Notes: generated by a model not told the origin, from the letters alone. DNA of 64,000 nt from Myotis daubentonii (GCF_963259705.1 NC_081847.1:72313754-72377753); one strand, 5' to 3'; positions 11,634-22,990 are shown, counted from the stretch's first letter. A program made the numbers and translations.

Positions 11634-12257
11634 CAGTCCACCCTCATTACTCGCGGACTTTGTATTTGCAAACTCGCCTACTCACTAAAATGTATTCATC
11701 ACACCAAAAATCAATGCTCATGGCTTCCCCAGTCATTCGCACACATGCACAGAGGGTGGAACATTGGAGTTGCCTAAGGCACACGGTCCCCGATGAGGTC
11801 GGACAAGGTGACATTTTGCCTTTTTGTTTCATGTCTCCTACTGTAAACACATATCCTTTTCGTGGTCTATTTAATGCCATATTTCCCCCATTTCTGTGCT
11901 TTTTGTTGGTGATTTTGCTGTTTAAAATGGTCCCCAAAGGTAGCACTGAAGACTGCTGAGGGTTCCTAAGTGCAAGGAAGCTGTGATGTGTCTCCCGGAG
12001 AAAATGCATGTGAGGAAAGCTTTATTCAGGCATGAGCCACAGTGCTGCTGCTGTGAGTTCAGGGTTAATACATTAACAATATATATTAAGTAAGGTGTCT
12101 TAAAACAAAAACACGTGACGCAAAGTTATATGTTAAAGGTGCTTTGTCAGAGGCTCCAGGAACCCAGGCCCCGCGCTTCCTCTAGGAGCTGTAGTTCGGC
12201 ATTTGCTCTCCGTGCAGCTTGCTAGAGCATAGCCATCGCAAACAGTGAGAACCACTG
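11634..12257 (+). mobile_element. Tigger-type (pogo-like) DNA transposon relic
   Basis: The left end CAGTCCACCCTCATTACTCG and right end 'cagtgagaaccactg' are degenerate inverted repeats of the Tigger kind. Inside, an ATG at 11927-11929 opens the remnant of the CENP-B-like DNA-binding N terminus, encoding Met-Val-Pro-Lys and broken by a stop at codon 11. The frame resumes after a shift ('gtgatgtgtctcccggagaa', 'ttcagg catgagcc', 'caatatatattaagtaagg'). Most of the transposase is deleted, leaving about 624 bp. A TA duplication is not evident. Confidence 0.75.
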
Positions 12258-12984
12258 CGCCTGGGCAAACCAGTAAGGTGGGTGGGTCAGGGATGGAGAA
12301 ATACGTTTGGGTTCTTTGGCTTCAGATAACACTTAAAACTGTTAAGAGAGAATTTTCATGAAAAGGTAAAATCATGATTTGCAGGTAGATGGAAAAATGA
12401 ACCTGATTTTGTTTTATTCATTTACCAGGAAACTGGTGAGGTGTCCCAACCAGTCCAGAGGCAAATCCAAAGAGACACTTACAGATCAGGGATATTGACA
12501 TCAATATGCAAATGGAGGCAAAAGTGGCTTTGTTTTCCTGTCCCTTCCCTCAGAACCATTTGCATGTCCATAGAAAAATGATTCTGCTTTACTGTCTGTT
12601 ACCTACAACTTGCAAAGTTGTACAGTAGCTCCCATAGCATCAGCATCAGATACAGGGAGCTTGTGCCATAGACAATGCAGTTTCCCGCTTAGAAAACTAC
12701 GATAATAACTGCGATCAACCTAGAGAGCGTGTGTGGAGACAGGAGGAGCGAGCCCTGAGGAGGGTCACCACCGCGATGCAGGATTGCAGAGGCAGGGCCT
12801 GCAAGGGAGATGCGGAAGCAGCTAGAGAGGCAGAATGAAAATGTGGTACCTTCAGGCCAACAGCAAGACCGAGGATGGAGGAAGTTGTTGACACCTCTGA
12901 AGGCTGAGTAATAGGTACCTAACAGGTGGCACAGCAGGCGAAACAGGGGTGAACAAGTGGGAATGTTGTTTTGATTAAAGAATT
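12258..12984. other. unrecognised non-coding sequence
   Basis: No gene or repeat recognised. Base composition is near average with a slightly GC-richer patch at 12720-12900. Confidence 0.4.
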
Positions 12985-13375
12985 ACTATGCTCTAATATG
13001 GATGTGCCATTGATTCCACCCTAATCTCAATTTCTGGATATTTAGGTATTTTTAAAAATTGTAATAAATACCCTCATAGATATAAATCTGTGTGCACATA
13101 TCTATTATTTTTCCTAGAAAAATGCCTGCTCTATTGTTGTTGGATCTGTGAGCAATTTTAAGACGTTGAGACCGTTCTTCAAAAATCGAGTCATTTTGCA
13201 CCCTGCCTTCTACAGTGGCCGAGCAGCTTTGTCTATTTGGACTTGCTCATCTGTAGTGATCACGAGTCTGCAGTCTCTCTTTATTCTTCCCCATTCCCCT
13301 GAGACAGTAACTCTGCCAACAAGTGGTTTGGTGTTTGGAGCTGATAATCAATGACTTTTATTTCTTATCATTACT
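12985..13375 (-). mobile_element. old LINE-1 3' region
   Basis: The plus strand contains the diverged reverse complement of the L1 3' region: 'ttctggatatttaggtattt', 'ataaataccctcatagatat', 'tttttcctagaaaaatgcct', then the 'accctgccttctacagtggc' segment, where many copies have 'actcccaccagcagtgta'. Decayed. Confidence 0.5.
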
Positions 13376-14594
13376 TACAAGTCACAGCCCCCTATTTGGA
13401 GCAGAATCAATGTGGTCCCTTGTTGGTACTAACACATGTCAAATATTTGCAGGTTCTTATCTTTCTTTAGGCTTGGTTTAGGCAGGCTCTGAATTTTTAG
13501 CATCTGACATTTCCCCTCCCCTATCCATTTCTCTGTCTCCCCTGAGGGCATTCCTGTCTGGCCACAGTTTTTCATCCATTTAAGGCCCGGCCATGCCTTT
13601 ATTTCCTATAAAAATCCCATCTTACCTGTGTCAGTAGAGGGGATGCCCACCTTTGCCTCCCTCAGGGCTGCAATGTCGGCTCTGTTTTTCACATAAAACT
13701 TGACTCAGCTCATGTACAATAAGGACTTGCTTCTAGGATCATATGCCCACTGTTTCTCACTTCTGATTTTTATACCCCTCTGCATTTCTTAGGGTGTGTC
13801 TTCTGCCCAATTCACTGTCTGACTGTCTTACCTGCTCCATGGCTTCCATATAAACACATTTCCTCTTTCTTCTGAGCTCTAGATCTGCACACCTACCTGA
13901 TTTTTCTATCTGTCTTATACCCACCTCAACCAAAAACAGCTTGTCTCTATTTGATAAATAGCAACCTGCCTGCCAGTTCAGAAACTTAAATCATCTGGGA
14001 TCCTTCCTTTTCTCTCCCACTCTCACATTTAAGCCACAAAACTGTACATTTCCCTTGCTTATCCCTTCGATCTGCCTCCTCTCCTCCAATGCTACTCTCC
14101 TACCCACATCCGTGACCTGAGGATGTTTTGCTGCCACAACATATTGAAGTCTCACATTTGGTTTTACACTCATTACCAATCTTTGTCTTATCAGGTCCAT
14201 GAGTCCTGATAAATTTCTAAGATGAGGTTTTTTGTTTTTTTTTCTTTCCAGTAGACTATGTTCCATTTTAAAATGTAATTTTATTTTGCTACTTCTGTAT
14301 CATTCCATCTTTGGTCCATATCAGTGGATCCTCTCAGGGTGCTAGGAGCATCTATGGACCCTATTGCCTTGGGATCCATCAAATACAAGATGACACTATT
14401 GGCCATTCGGTTGTCATTGCTGAAGCAATAGCCTCATGATGACTAATTGAGTAAATGGATTTAAATGTGTAGGATATTAGAACAATAAGAAGTTGTCTGG
14501 GAATATTATTTTAGTGCCAGTGATAATCATGTTCTTGCCCTGATGTTAGTGGGCTTTTGAACACAACAGGGTATTGTGGGGAGAGGATGACTTT
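13376..14594. other. A/T-rich sequence, weak old-repeat character
   Basis: The pyrimidine-rich stretch 13500-14220 has the look of an old LINE-derived non-coding region, but no phrase lets me name a family. 14251-14594 shows nothing recognisable. No gene is supported. Confidence 0.35.
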
Positions 14595-14800
14595 CCAGAT
14601 TCTAACTCTTATCTCACTACTTACTAGCTGTGTGACCTTAGGCGAGTCACTAAACTTCTCTGAAACTTCATTTCCTCATCTATAAATGCAGAATATCAGT
14701 ATTCCTCTTCCTGGGCTGTTGTGAGAGTTAAATGAACAGCTGTCTGTAAAGAGTCACTCAGAGTACCCAGGACATCATAGGTGTCCAGGAAAAGACACCT
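14595..14800 (+). repeat. MIR SINE
   Basis: One of the better preserved MIRs here: 'tagctgtgtgaccttaggcg', 'agtcactaaacttctctgaa', 'tttcctcatctataaatgca', 'gttgtgagagttaaatgaac', 'gacatcatagg'. Confidence 0.9.
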
Positions 14801-14989
14801 ATGGGTGGGGGTTGGGAGCTGGTGTTGGCTGGGTGTGTGGGACCGAGTATATTCTTTTGGTTTCCCATACCCTCTCTCCATGGAAACCTTCTTGGCTGCA
14901 TGCCCTTGTCCACATGTTCCAGGTGAGAGAGCAGCACTGGGTGTCAGGGGTGGGATGCTCTCATCTGTGGCCAGTGTGGCTTCCTTGTC

Positions 14990-15375
14990 CCACTGCGGTT
15001 TTCAGAGGTGCCCTCCCTAACTCCCCTGCCTCTCGCCTGCCTGGAACATGTTTGTCTTCTCCATCCTGATGCTCACTGTGCTGGGAAGGGCCTCTTCATG
15101 TCTCTCCAGAACCTGCCGACCAGGCTTCTTCTTCCTGAACTGCCCCACTTCCAGGCCTGCCTCTCCCCACGAGTCTCCTCACCACCATCCATCCTCCCTG
15201 GGACAGCCAGGCCACCATTTTAATGCAAGTCTGGCCCTGTTTCCTTCTGTTTTACATCATTCCTGTGGGCCCCTGCTGCCCTTGAGTGGCGCCCATACCC
15301 TCCCTGCCATTCAAGGCCCCTCGTGAGCTTCCCTACCTCCCCTGCCCTTTCCTCCTCCCTCCCAGGCTTTTCATC
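14990..15375 (+). repeat. probable L2 LINE fragment
   Basis: A C/T-rich strand with phrases typical of L2 ('ctgcctggaacatgtttgtc', 'ctggccctgtttccttctgt'). Several overlapping plus frames of 71-92 codons here have the composition of L2-derived random frames and no domain. Confidence 0.45.
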
Positions 15376-15538
15376 ATTAAATACTGTGGTCAGAAGATGT
15401 CAGGCTTAATAGAAATATTTGAAGACCTGGAAAAGCAATTTACAGCCTCAAAAACATGAAATGAAAACTATATTGAAGCTAATCAGCACTTAATTCTCTA
15501 TCTATGAAATACATCTGCATGTCTGTTTTATACATATA

Positions 15539-15940
15539 CTAGAGGCCCGGTGCACAAATTTGTTCACCAGTGGGGTTCCTCAGCCTGGCCTGTGGGATCA
15601 GGCTGAAACCAGCTCTCTGATATCCCCTCAGGGGTCCCAGATTGTGAGAGGGTGCAGGCCAGGCCCAGGGACGCGGGAGGTTGGCCAGCCAGGGAGGGAT
15701 CTCGGGAGGGCTCCAGGGTGTGTCCTGCCCATCATGCTCAGTCCTGGACCTCAGCAGCAAGCTAACCTATCGGTCAGAGCTACTGGTCGACTGGTTGACT
15801 ATCTGCCCTCTGGTGGTCAGTGTACGTCATAGTGAGCAGTTGAGCGGCCTTAGCATATCATTAGCATATTAAGTTTTGATTGGTTGAACAGCTGACCAAC
15901 TGACCAGACATCTAGTATATTAGGCTTTTATTATATAGGA
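15539..15940 (-). mobile_element. non-autonomous Helitron (HeliBat type)
   Basis: Read on the minus strand the element begins TCCTATATAATAAAAGCC at 15940 and ends in CTAG at 15539. A terminal hairpin lies just inside the CTAG end (15549-15568, arms GGTGCACAAA / TTTGTTCACC). On the plus strand the neighbours are A (15538) and T (15941), the A|T insertion site of Helitrons, with no target duplication. It is 402 bp long with no Rep/helicase frame, so it must have moved in trans. The ends look almost undecayed, so it is relatively recent. Confidence 0.93.
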
Positions 15941-17184
15941 TATTTTTTTTCAAATGTCTATTCAAAATTTCATTACATTTAACAATAAATTATAGGCTAG
16001 GTTTTCTCAAAAGATCAAGAATTCCCAAAGGAATCAAGTGATTGGAGAAGCCATAGGCAAAGATAAATTATTAAGTTACTGGGAGCCAAATATTATTGCA
16101 AGCAAGATTATTTCAATTTTTTTTCAAAATAATTTTATGACAAAAAATATTACACAATGTTGGAGGCAGAATGTAGGTGCATCTTAATATGCTATGAAGG
16201 AGAGCTCCAAGATCACACACACATCCTGGGGTTTCCCTTTATCTTGTCCTCCAGCCCCTCAGTCCTTAGCTGCCTCCTGCCAGGTATGGTACCTGCTGAT
16301 TTTAGAACCATACACCTTTTCCTTTGTCCTGTCACTGAATCCTGTGATGTGTGGTGCTGCCCCCAGGAGGCTGGAGGCCCAGAAAGGCTGAGAATGTGTT
16401 AGCCATGACACCTGCTGGGTCCCAGCACAGAGCACAGGACTTGAAGGGCAATGCAGGCTTCGGTGTTATTAATTGAGGGAGTGCCGGCTGGTCCTGGGAG
16501 TTGTCATGGAGAACGGGATTGTGGGAGGAATTCGCCTTTTATGGGGTGCTCAGGTCTAGGCCTGAGTGCTGCCAGACCTGTTCAGATCCCGCCATCCCAT
16601 GCACCCCATGTGACCAGAAGGGCACACTGCTCAGGAACAATGAACTAAGTGATGTGCCATAGAGATGGGGCGGTTACACACAGGTGGGTGATCACCCTTG
16701 GCAAGAGAGCAGGCCCTTGACTTTGCCTGCCATCAGAGGCTCCTCTGGCATCAGAGTTCTCTGTCGCCTCCACAGCAGAGACGAAAGGGATCACTAGGCA
16801 AGTGCTCAGGGAAGATCTCTTGGATTAATGAGGGGCAAAGTTGTCTAAACATCATTCAAAGGGCGGTGTGGATTCAGAGCAGGTAACTCCCATGGAGGGG
16901 TCTCTCCAGGTACCCCGGTTTCCTAATGCAGGTCTCCTGGGCCATTTTTGGTTAGAAATAGAATTCGAAGGGAAACAATATATGGTGATCAGTGTACCTA
17001 ATTCTCTAGTGTCATGTCCTTCGTAAAGATGAGGAAGCAGCTCAGAGAAGGAAGTCACTTGTCCATTCATGGGCTGATGTGGGCTCGACCGGAGCTCTGA
17101 ACGCTGTGTGAATCCCCTGGTGTGTCCCTGCAACACCACCTCGCTGATGTCATCACTGGTGTCCTGGAAAGCAGCCTGCTCTTT
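15941..17184. other. mostly unrecognised sequence
   Basis: An A/T-rich part (15941-16150) is followed by ordinary unique-looking DNA. Around 17010-17110 a MIR-like minus-strand fragment may be present ('gatgaggaagcagctcagag', 'gaaggaagtcacttgtcc'). No gene recognised. Confidence 0.4.
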
Positions 17185-17432
17185 GGAGCCAGGAAACCGC
17201 CACTGGATTCCAGACTTGTCCTGTAACCGCCAGTTACAGCCACTGGATTCCAGACTTGTCCCTGCTCCTGTCCCTTAATGGCTGTGGCTGAATGCCTTTG
17301 AGCCTCAGCTTTCTCATCTGTGCGAAGGGAATAAAATATCACTACCTCATAGTCTTGGAATAAGAACTAAATGGATAACATTTGTGACAATAACACAGAT
17401 GTTGGCACATAGAAGATAAACTAATGGTAATT
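17185..17432 (+). repeat. MIR SINE with internal 40-bp tandem duplication
   Basis: MIR phrases: 'ttgagcctcagctttctcat', 'ctgtgcgaagggaataaaat', 'tggcacatagaag'. Near its start a 22-base segment beginning GCCACTGGATTCCAGACTTG occurs twice, at 17199 and 17239, so a 40-base unit was duplicated in tandem. Confidence 0.8.
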
Positions 17433-17989
17433 GATTCTGATGTTATAAATCAATTTGTAATATGCCCATATTTTCTTACATCTGACGTTGGCAGACAGTG
17501 GCTTTTGGCATGTTCATTATCCTATTTGCTCCAGTTTAATATCTCTCTGTTGTCACATGCGATGTCATCCCCCTCAGACTTCCTCTCTGTAAAGGCATTA
17601 ACCCTGGTTTTCTCACAATGATAGATGCCAAACCCACTTTTCTCAACAAAATGCCTTTTGCTAGTAGAACCCTTTACAATCTAACACTGTTCAGTTTTAA
17701 AAACCACTTAGTTGCACATGTAAACGGACCCATTTGAAAAGTAAGGGACTAAAGTAGCCTTTGGTTTATTTTGGGGACCCCTCTGGGGAGCGTCACCAGC
17801 GAAATGGAGGTCTGCGCACTTCCTCAAGAATTTCAGTGTCTCTGGGGCTTCTAATTGTGTTTGCTCACTGCACGTGAGGCCCAATGTCATTTGCTTTGTA
17901 CCCTTGTCATTCTTTACTGCCGTGGCAGAGATGAATATTTTCTCCACTGTAGTTGTTTTCCTAAGAAGCTAAAAATATCGGGAGGAGAT

Positions 17990-18310
17990 TGGTTTTTCTC
18001 TTCTGCCTTATCTTCGCATAAGTATTCTCCGGGATCTCAGAGCAGCGTGGGAGGCGACCTCTACTTTATTGTGGCTGCAGAGCCAAGACAGAAGCACAGG
18101 CGGCAGAGAATAAAGGCAGCCGTCTGCGACTGTGTCTCCTGGAGCTGTCAAGGTGAGGGTGGGGATGAATCCACCGGTCAATTCCAATTTAGTCCAAACC
18201 CTGATTTGACACGGCTCCCACCCTTGCCGCCGATTGACCAATTGTTTTTCATGATTGATGGAGGTGACAGATTTATTTTTGAAAGTGAGGCTGATGTTCA
18301 TGATCTTGGT
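17990..18310. promoter_or_regulatory. candidate cis-regulatory block
   Basis: Non-repetitive sequence with clustered homeodomain-type words. TGATTGAT (18252-18259) fits a PBX-HOX site. It is followed five bases later by TGACAG (18265-18270), a MEIS/PREP half-site. A nearby 'attgaccaattg' lies at about 18234. The arrangement resembles known HOX-PBX-MEIS composite sites, but short words occur by chance and conservation cannot be judged from one sequence. Confidence 0.25.
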
Positions 18311-18330
18311 GAGCCTGGAGAGATGGAGAG

Positions 18331-18332
<2 letters not shown>

Positions 18333-18418
<86 letters not shown>
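18333..18418. repeat. compound (TG)n(GA)n microsatellite
   Basis: An uninterrupted TG tract (about 18333-18377) passes directly into an uninterrupted GA tract (about 18378-18418). The alternating purine-pyrimidine half could adopt Z-DNA and the homopurine half triplex DNA. It creates spurious frames on both strands. Confidence 0.97.
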
Positions 18419-18419
<1 letters not shown>

Positions 18420-18529
18420 TGGAGAAGGATGAGAAAATATTATATTGTTAATGGCTTCTGGCGGTGACCTCTGTGAAAGTCTCAACTGTTCCAAAGGTGT
18501 GCTGTTAGGGAAGCCGTGAGCAGAGGATT

Positions 18530-18645
18530 GGGTGGGAAAATCTGGATTCCTAGTCCTGGTTCTACTGTTTACTTGGGCAAGTTTCTTAATTCTTCTGTGC
18601 TTCCTTATCACCTGCAAAAAAGGAGCCAGGAGGAAGGGACTGGTG
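18530..18645 (+). repeat. MIR SINE fragment
   Basis: 'tggattcctagtcctggttc', 'acttgggcaagtttcttaat', 'tcttctgtgcttccttatca' follow the MIR order. Confidence 0.7.
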
Positions 18646-18699
18646 GTTGACGCATATTTACTTTCACTTTCTTCTCTATTGAGATTGGATTTTATTTGG

Positions 18700-18860
18700 G
18701 CAGTGATAAGACCAGCTAAAAGACTACATTTCCCAGCCCCTCCTTGCAGCTGGGTGCGGGCATGTGACCACATTCTGACCAATGAGATGTAGATAGAGTT
18801 GTGGACAGGACTTTTGGGAGAGCTTTTTCTAAGAGTCAAAGGTTGGTGGGGACCCCTTAC
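18700..18860 (+). repeat. mammal-wide repeat, family not named
   Basis: 'gactacatttcccagcccct', 'ccttgcagctgggtgcgggc atgtgacc', 'ctgaccaatgagatg' is a phrase set I recognise from dispersed mammalian repeats (probably LTR-class), but I cannot name the family with confidence. Confidence 0.45.
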
Positions 18861-19189
18861 TGCTCTTTTCTTCTACCCCCTGATTGGGTAATGTCGATCT
18901 GAGGTGACTGAGCCTTGCAGATATCCAGTAGCTGGGACAAGGCTCCGATGGGCTCTGTCCTGTAGACTGTTGAGTGATACACAAATACAAAGATGTTCTC
19001 AAACTGCAGCTGGATTCTGTCTCCAAACTTCAGAGGGAAGCTGAGGGGTATGTCTGCTCTCAAACCACTTTTTGCAGTAAAGGAAGCTTGAGCCCATGGA
19101 CCCATCAGGGACTTTCACATAATCCCCAGGGACTAGGGAGTGATTACCTTAACCAGCAACTGTATCTTTTTAACTCTAAAGAATGGGAT

Positions 19190-19412
19190 TAGTACCTTGA
19201 TACAAGAGGTTCCAGAGAGCTTGCTGGCCCCTTCCACCATGTGAGGACATCAGAGCAGTCAGCAGTCTGCAACCCTGAAGACGGCTTTCACTAGAACCGT
19301 ATCAGCACCAAGAACTTGGACTTCCAGCCATCAGATTGTGGGAAATAAATAGTTATTTATAAGCCACCAGACTAGGGTATTTTGTTATGGCAGCCCCGGT
19401 GGACTAAGACAG
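19190..19412 (+). mobile_element. MaLR LTR 3' part (MLT1-like)
   Basis: Contains 'agagagcttgctggcccctt', 'ccatgtgaggacatc', 'gaacttggacttccagccat', an AATAAA-type signal in 'tgggaaataaatagttattt', and the end 'tattttgttatggcagcccc ggtggactaagac'. Only the 3' part of the LTR is present. Confidence 0.8.
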
Positions 19413-20819
19413 TAGGCCACGGTGAATATATTGAGTGAGTGACTCTGAAGTCAAATTGCTTAGTTATGGCTGAACAAAGAGAGATGAGTGTTCTGTGTGG
19501 CCAGCGAGGCATGTGCTGTCTCTCAGGGCTGTGGCCTTGCCCATGCTGGGGGCACCACTGACATAGACTTCCATGTGGATGGTGTGCCCTGGAGTCCCAG
19601 GATGCATGGCCTTAGACACCCAGGGACTCTGCTCAGGTATGAGGTTGTGGCTACAGGGACCTTCATGGGCTGCTCTTGGCCCTACTCAGGGTCACAGCGC
19701 AACCCTTCATGTGGGCATTTTCTCACCCGATGACAGAATCTGCTGTTTCTCCTCCTCACCTTAGCGCTGCCTCCCTACCACAGTGTGGTGATCAAACAAA
19801 TGTTTTAATAAGAGACAAAATATGGCTGAGGCTGACTGCAGTCCTCTGAGGGCTTCTCTCTCTGCGAGGCTTGGTCTGCTGCGGGGGGACAAAGGAACCT
19901 GGGAGGGCTGGAAGGCTGGCAAAGGACAAGGACACAGCACCCTAACAGCCCCTTTTCTGTGAATGAAGGGCATTCAAGAAGGACCCCGCACCTGAGCTCT
20001 TATTCTGCCATCTGAACCTGGATGCTTTGTCTCCGATACACCTGCAGACAACCCAGCGTATCAAGCAGCGTGCCCAGCCCTGCGGGTCAGGCCCAGGGGC
20101 TGTGGCAGAGCGTGGTGAGAACCCAGCAAACCTCAGGGCGAGCCCCGTCCCCAGAGCGTCAGGGGAGTGCTCTCAGCTGGACTCGGGGAAAAGCACCGTG
20201 GAAGGCCGCACCCACACCGCCGCTCCGGGTGCTCCTGGATGCCATGTTGAGTGGGGCCGGAATGTTCCTGTGAAGCGTGTCTCAGAGGAGACATTCCTAC
20301 CATAATGATTTCTTTTTCCTCTGGCCACTTCAGATGTGATTTGCAGCATCTTCTGATGAAACCAGAAGTCTAGATAGGCAGACCTTTTTCCTGATCCTGA
20401 AATCTGAGAGGAACTGGCCACCAGAGCCCTCATTTAATGAGCATCGACCGGGCTCGCAGACACTGTCCTTGTTAGCAGGTTCGGGAAGATGCAGACGCGT
20501 TCTCCATTCTCCTGTCTCCTATTCCTGCCTCTCAGAAGTGCGGAGGGTGGAATGTTCAAGAGCAGTGTCTGCAGAGGTGGGGTCCTGGGCTGAGGGCAGG
20601 ATCCAGGCGGAGCATCCCAGAGATCTGGCTTATTCAACAGCCCGGGCTCAGGGGGACTTGCAAATGGAACGGTTTCGTCTATTAGCTGTCACAGCCAGAC
20701 TCCTGGGCAAGGCGGAATGGCTGAGATATTGAGCCCGAGTTTTGCAGTAGGAACAGGTCAAGAGGAACTCTGGGCTCTTGGCTGGGCATCTTGTCTACAG
20801 CATGTGAGGGGTCATTTAT
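19413..20819. other. unrecognised, partly GC-rich sequence
   Basis: No repeat or gene recognised. 20020-20240 is comparatively CpG- and GC-rich, yet too short and sparse to call a CpG island by eye. Overlapping frames of 60-92 codons occur on both strands and look random. Confidence 0.4.
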
Positions 20820-20945
20820 TTACCTACTTCATTCATTCCTTCCATATTTATTGAATGGATTCTCTGTGACAGGCACTGTGCCGGGGGCTGGAGATTTAGG
20901 GGGAATCTGACATTCTTCCCCGTGACTCAGTAGTTCACAGCCTCT
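20820..20945 (-). repeat. L2/MIR end fragment
   Basis: 'cattcattccttccatattt attgaatggattctctgtga caggcactgtgccgggggct' is the reverse complement of the common L2-type 3' end. Confidence 0.65.
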
Positions 20946-21377
20946 GTCACAAGAGAGGCAAAGATGTGGACCTGTGGATGCAATACAAAGATATAAATGA
21001 CTGTCTGAGGTTGGGCTCCCCAGAAGCAGAGCCTGAAATAGGGGGTGCAGGTACATGTGATTGATGGAAGGAGGGACCTGTAAGGAGAGAGGGAAAAGGG
21101 CTCAGAAGTGGAGGGGAGGAACAATGTGATCAGGCAGCATCTAGCCTTGACCTGACCCACAGACTACAGGCGCTAGAGCAGCAGCGTGTCTGAGGTGATG
21201 GGAGTGTCTTAATCTGATTTCTAACAACGCAGCCACCAGCCGCGTGGCTACTGAGCACTTGACATGTGGCGGGTGTGGCTAAAGAAGGGAAATATTACTT
21301 TTGTTTAATTTTAATTTATTTACGTTTACCTGCTCACCCATGCCTGATGGCCACCATGCTGGACAGTGCAGCTCGAG
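20946..21377. other. unassigned; possible DNA-transposon relic at 21235-21370
   Basis: 'ccgcgtggctactgagcact tgacatgtggc' through 'accatgctggacagtgcag' resembles the right half of a non-autonomous DNA transposon family also seen at about 47800-48005. 20990-21190 carries a weak repeat-like phrase ('ggctccccagaagcagagcc') that I cannot name. Confidence 0.4.
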
Positions 21378-21590
21378 GGTAGGGCTGGGCAAACTTCCTC
21401 CATAAGGGCCAGTAGGTAAACACTTTAGGTTTTGTGGACCACATGGCCTGTGTTGCAAGTCCTCAACTACCGTTGTAGCACAAACCCATCACAGACAGCC
21501 TCTCAAAGGAGTGGGTGTGGCTGTGTGCCAGTCACTGTTCACAGAAACAAGTGGCAAGCGGGGTGGCCCGTGGGCCATAAAGCAAACGGC
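21378..21590 (+). mobile_element. hAT-Charlie type MITE relic
   Basis: 'gggctgggcaaacttcctcc ataagggccagtaggtaaac', 'ttttgtggaccacatggcct', 'gtgggtgtggctgtgtgcca', and 'ggcccgtgggccata' follow the order of a common MER1-group hAT element. The right terminus is lost. Confidence 0.7.
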
Positions 21591-21829
21591 AGAGTTGCCC
21601 CTTCACAGCACCAGCAAAGGGCAGCCTCACTAGCCTGCGCTGGTCTCTGCCATTGGTGCAGGCCACCTGGGGGACATGGTTCTTCCTGGGCAAGGCGGCT
21701 CCATCAGCTCAGGGCATCTCTCAGAGTGGGGCAAGCGTGATGGTGGGTGCTGTGATCCCTTAGGCATCTTTCCATCAGAGATGGTGTGGTGGCCAGGGAA
21801 GAAGAAGCTAGGAGTCACAGTGCAGTGTC

Positions 21830-21935
21830 TACTATAATGACTAACAATCTTTATTGTGTGTTCACTATGTTCCAGGCACAGTGTTAGGTCCTTCACAGGG
21901 ATGCTATTAATGTAGTTCTCAAAAGAGCCTTAAAG
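21830..21935 (-). repeat. L2/MIR end fragment
   Basis: 'atctttattgtgtgttcact atgttccaggcacagtgtta' is the typical reverse-complemented end of L2/MIR. Confidence 0.6.
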
Positions 21936-22043
21936 GAAATGTAATGCAAGTATCTTTAGTGCATTACTGTAAAATTCACTGATTTCTCATCACTATAATT
22001 TCATTTGTTAGTTACCAGTTACCTCCAAGATGTTCTTTCTCTG

Positions 22044-22073
22044 ACACATACACACACACACACACACACACAC
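22044..22073. repeat. (CA)n microsatellite
   Basis: A CA tract interrupted once near the left end ('cacatacaca'). Confidence 0.95.
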
Positions 22074-22587
22074 TTGATCTGACATATAGGTATGATGTCA
22101 CCAAGTACCTGTCATGTGCTTTTTTTTTGCCAGGTAGCTTTGCTCTACTCCCAGGGACCTCAATAAGCTGGTCTATTTTTCAGCCCAGATTTCCTATCTG
22201 ATAGGAAACCCATCTTGTTTAGGTTTCAAGTCAAAACAGATCCTGATTGGGTGCAGGTAGCTTCCTTGGGAGGTGATCTTAGAAAGCAGGAGGAAAGCAA
22301 AAAGGAAGGGAATAAATGCGATAAATGGTGTTTAACGTGTGGGTCACTGGGCGGGTTATATTGTGGCCACCTGAGGTTTTTCCCAATGGAGGCCGTGGTG
22401 GACACACACCTTAGAAAGTTAGAATATCCACCTGCCCTCATCTCACATCAGGTGAGGCTTATCCTGGAGGGTTTACTTCCCAACCCTTTACACAGCCCAG
22501 GGCCCAGCGTCTTCCCTCAGAGTGGACCCCTTCCCCTCAGGCAGGGATCTACAAGCAGGCTGCCTGTGAGCTCTGGGCTCCTGGTGT

Positions 22588-22990
22588 TATAATGTACCCC
22601 GCGAATCACAGAAGGACGCCTTAAAAAGTCGAATTAAAGAGTCACATTTATTGCAAATCCAGGACTACGAGGGGGCATTTCGCTCTCCCACATCTCGCAG
22701 TGATAAGATGGCCACAACACCAGATTTATATAGGCAAAGATCACAAAGGTATTGATTACATCCCAGGGTTTGGAATGAGGACCCTGGTTTGCACAAAGCA
22801 GTTACAGAAGCGAGATTGAGCCGATTAGTTATCTACAAAGATTAATTATAGTTTTGGGTCTTTGGACCACTGAGTTGACAGAAACACATTACCTAGAGCC
22901 CTCGGGTCTTGGGACCACTGAGTTGACAGGGAAACATTATCTGGAACCTTCAGGTCTTGGGATAATTGTGCTGTCCTGGTTCCCAGGTAC
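22588..22990 (-). mobile_element. endogenous retrovirus-type LTR
   Basis: On the minus strand there is a TATA-like element (TATATAAA, plus positions 22725-22732) and, about 75 bases downstream, an AATAAA signal (22647-22652), an LTR-like U3-R arrangement. The downstream terminus would be the 'tgttataatgtacc' end at about 22588 (reverse complement ending in CA). Upstream of the TATA element an imperfect 47-50 bp unit repeats ('ggtctttggaccactgag' near 22856 and 22905, partial at 22952). The upstream edge is uncertain and could lie as far as about 23190. No internal genes are attached. Confidence 0.6.

Noticed and set aside
11927..12110. Possible CENP-B-like DNA-binding gene
   Set aside because: The similarity is to the N terminus of a Tigger transposase inside degenerate inverted repeats, with an early stop and frameshift. 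It is a transposon relic.
17855..18839. Frames of 198 codons (plus) and 188 codons (minus)
   Set aside because: Both owe their length to crossing the (TG)n(GA)n tract, giving Cys-Val and Arg-Glu or His-Thr and Ser-Leu runs. No domain lies outside it.
20020..20240. Possible CpG island or promoter
   Set aside because: CpGs are somewhat enriched but over only about 200 bases, and there is no associated exon, TATA element or initiator that I can defend.
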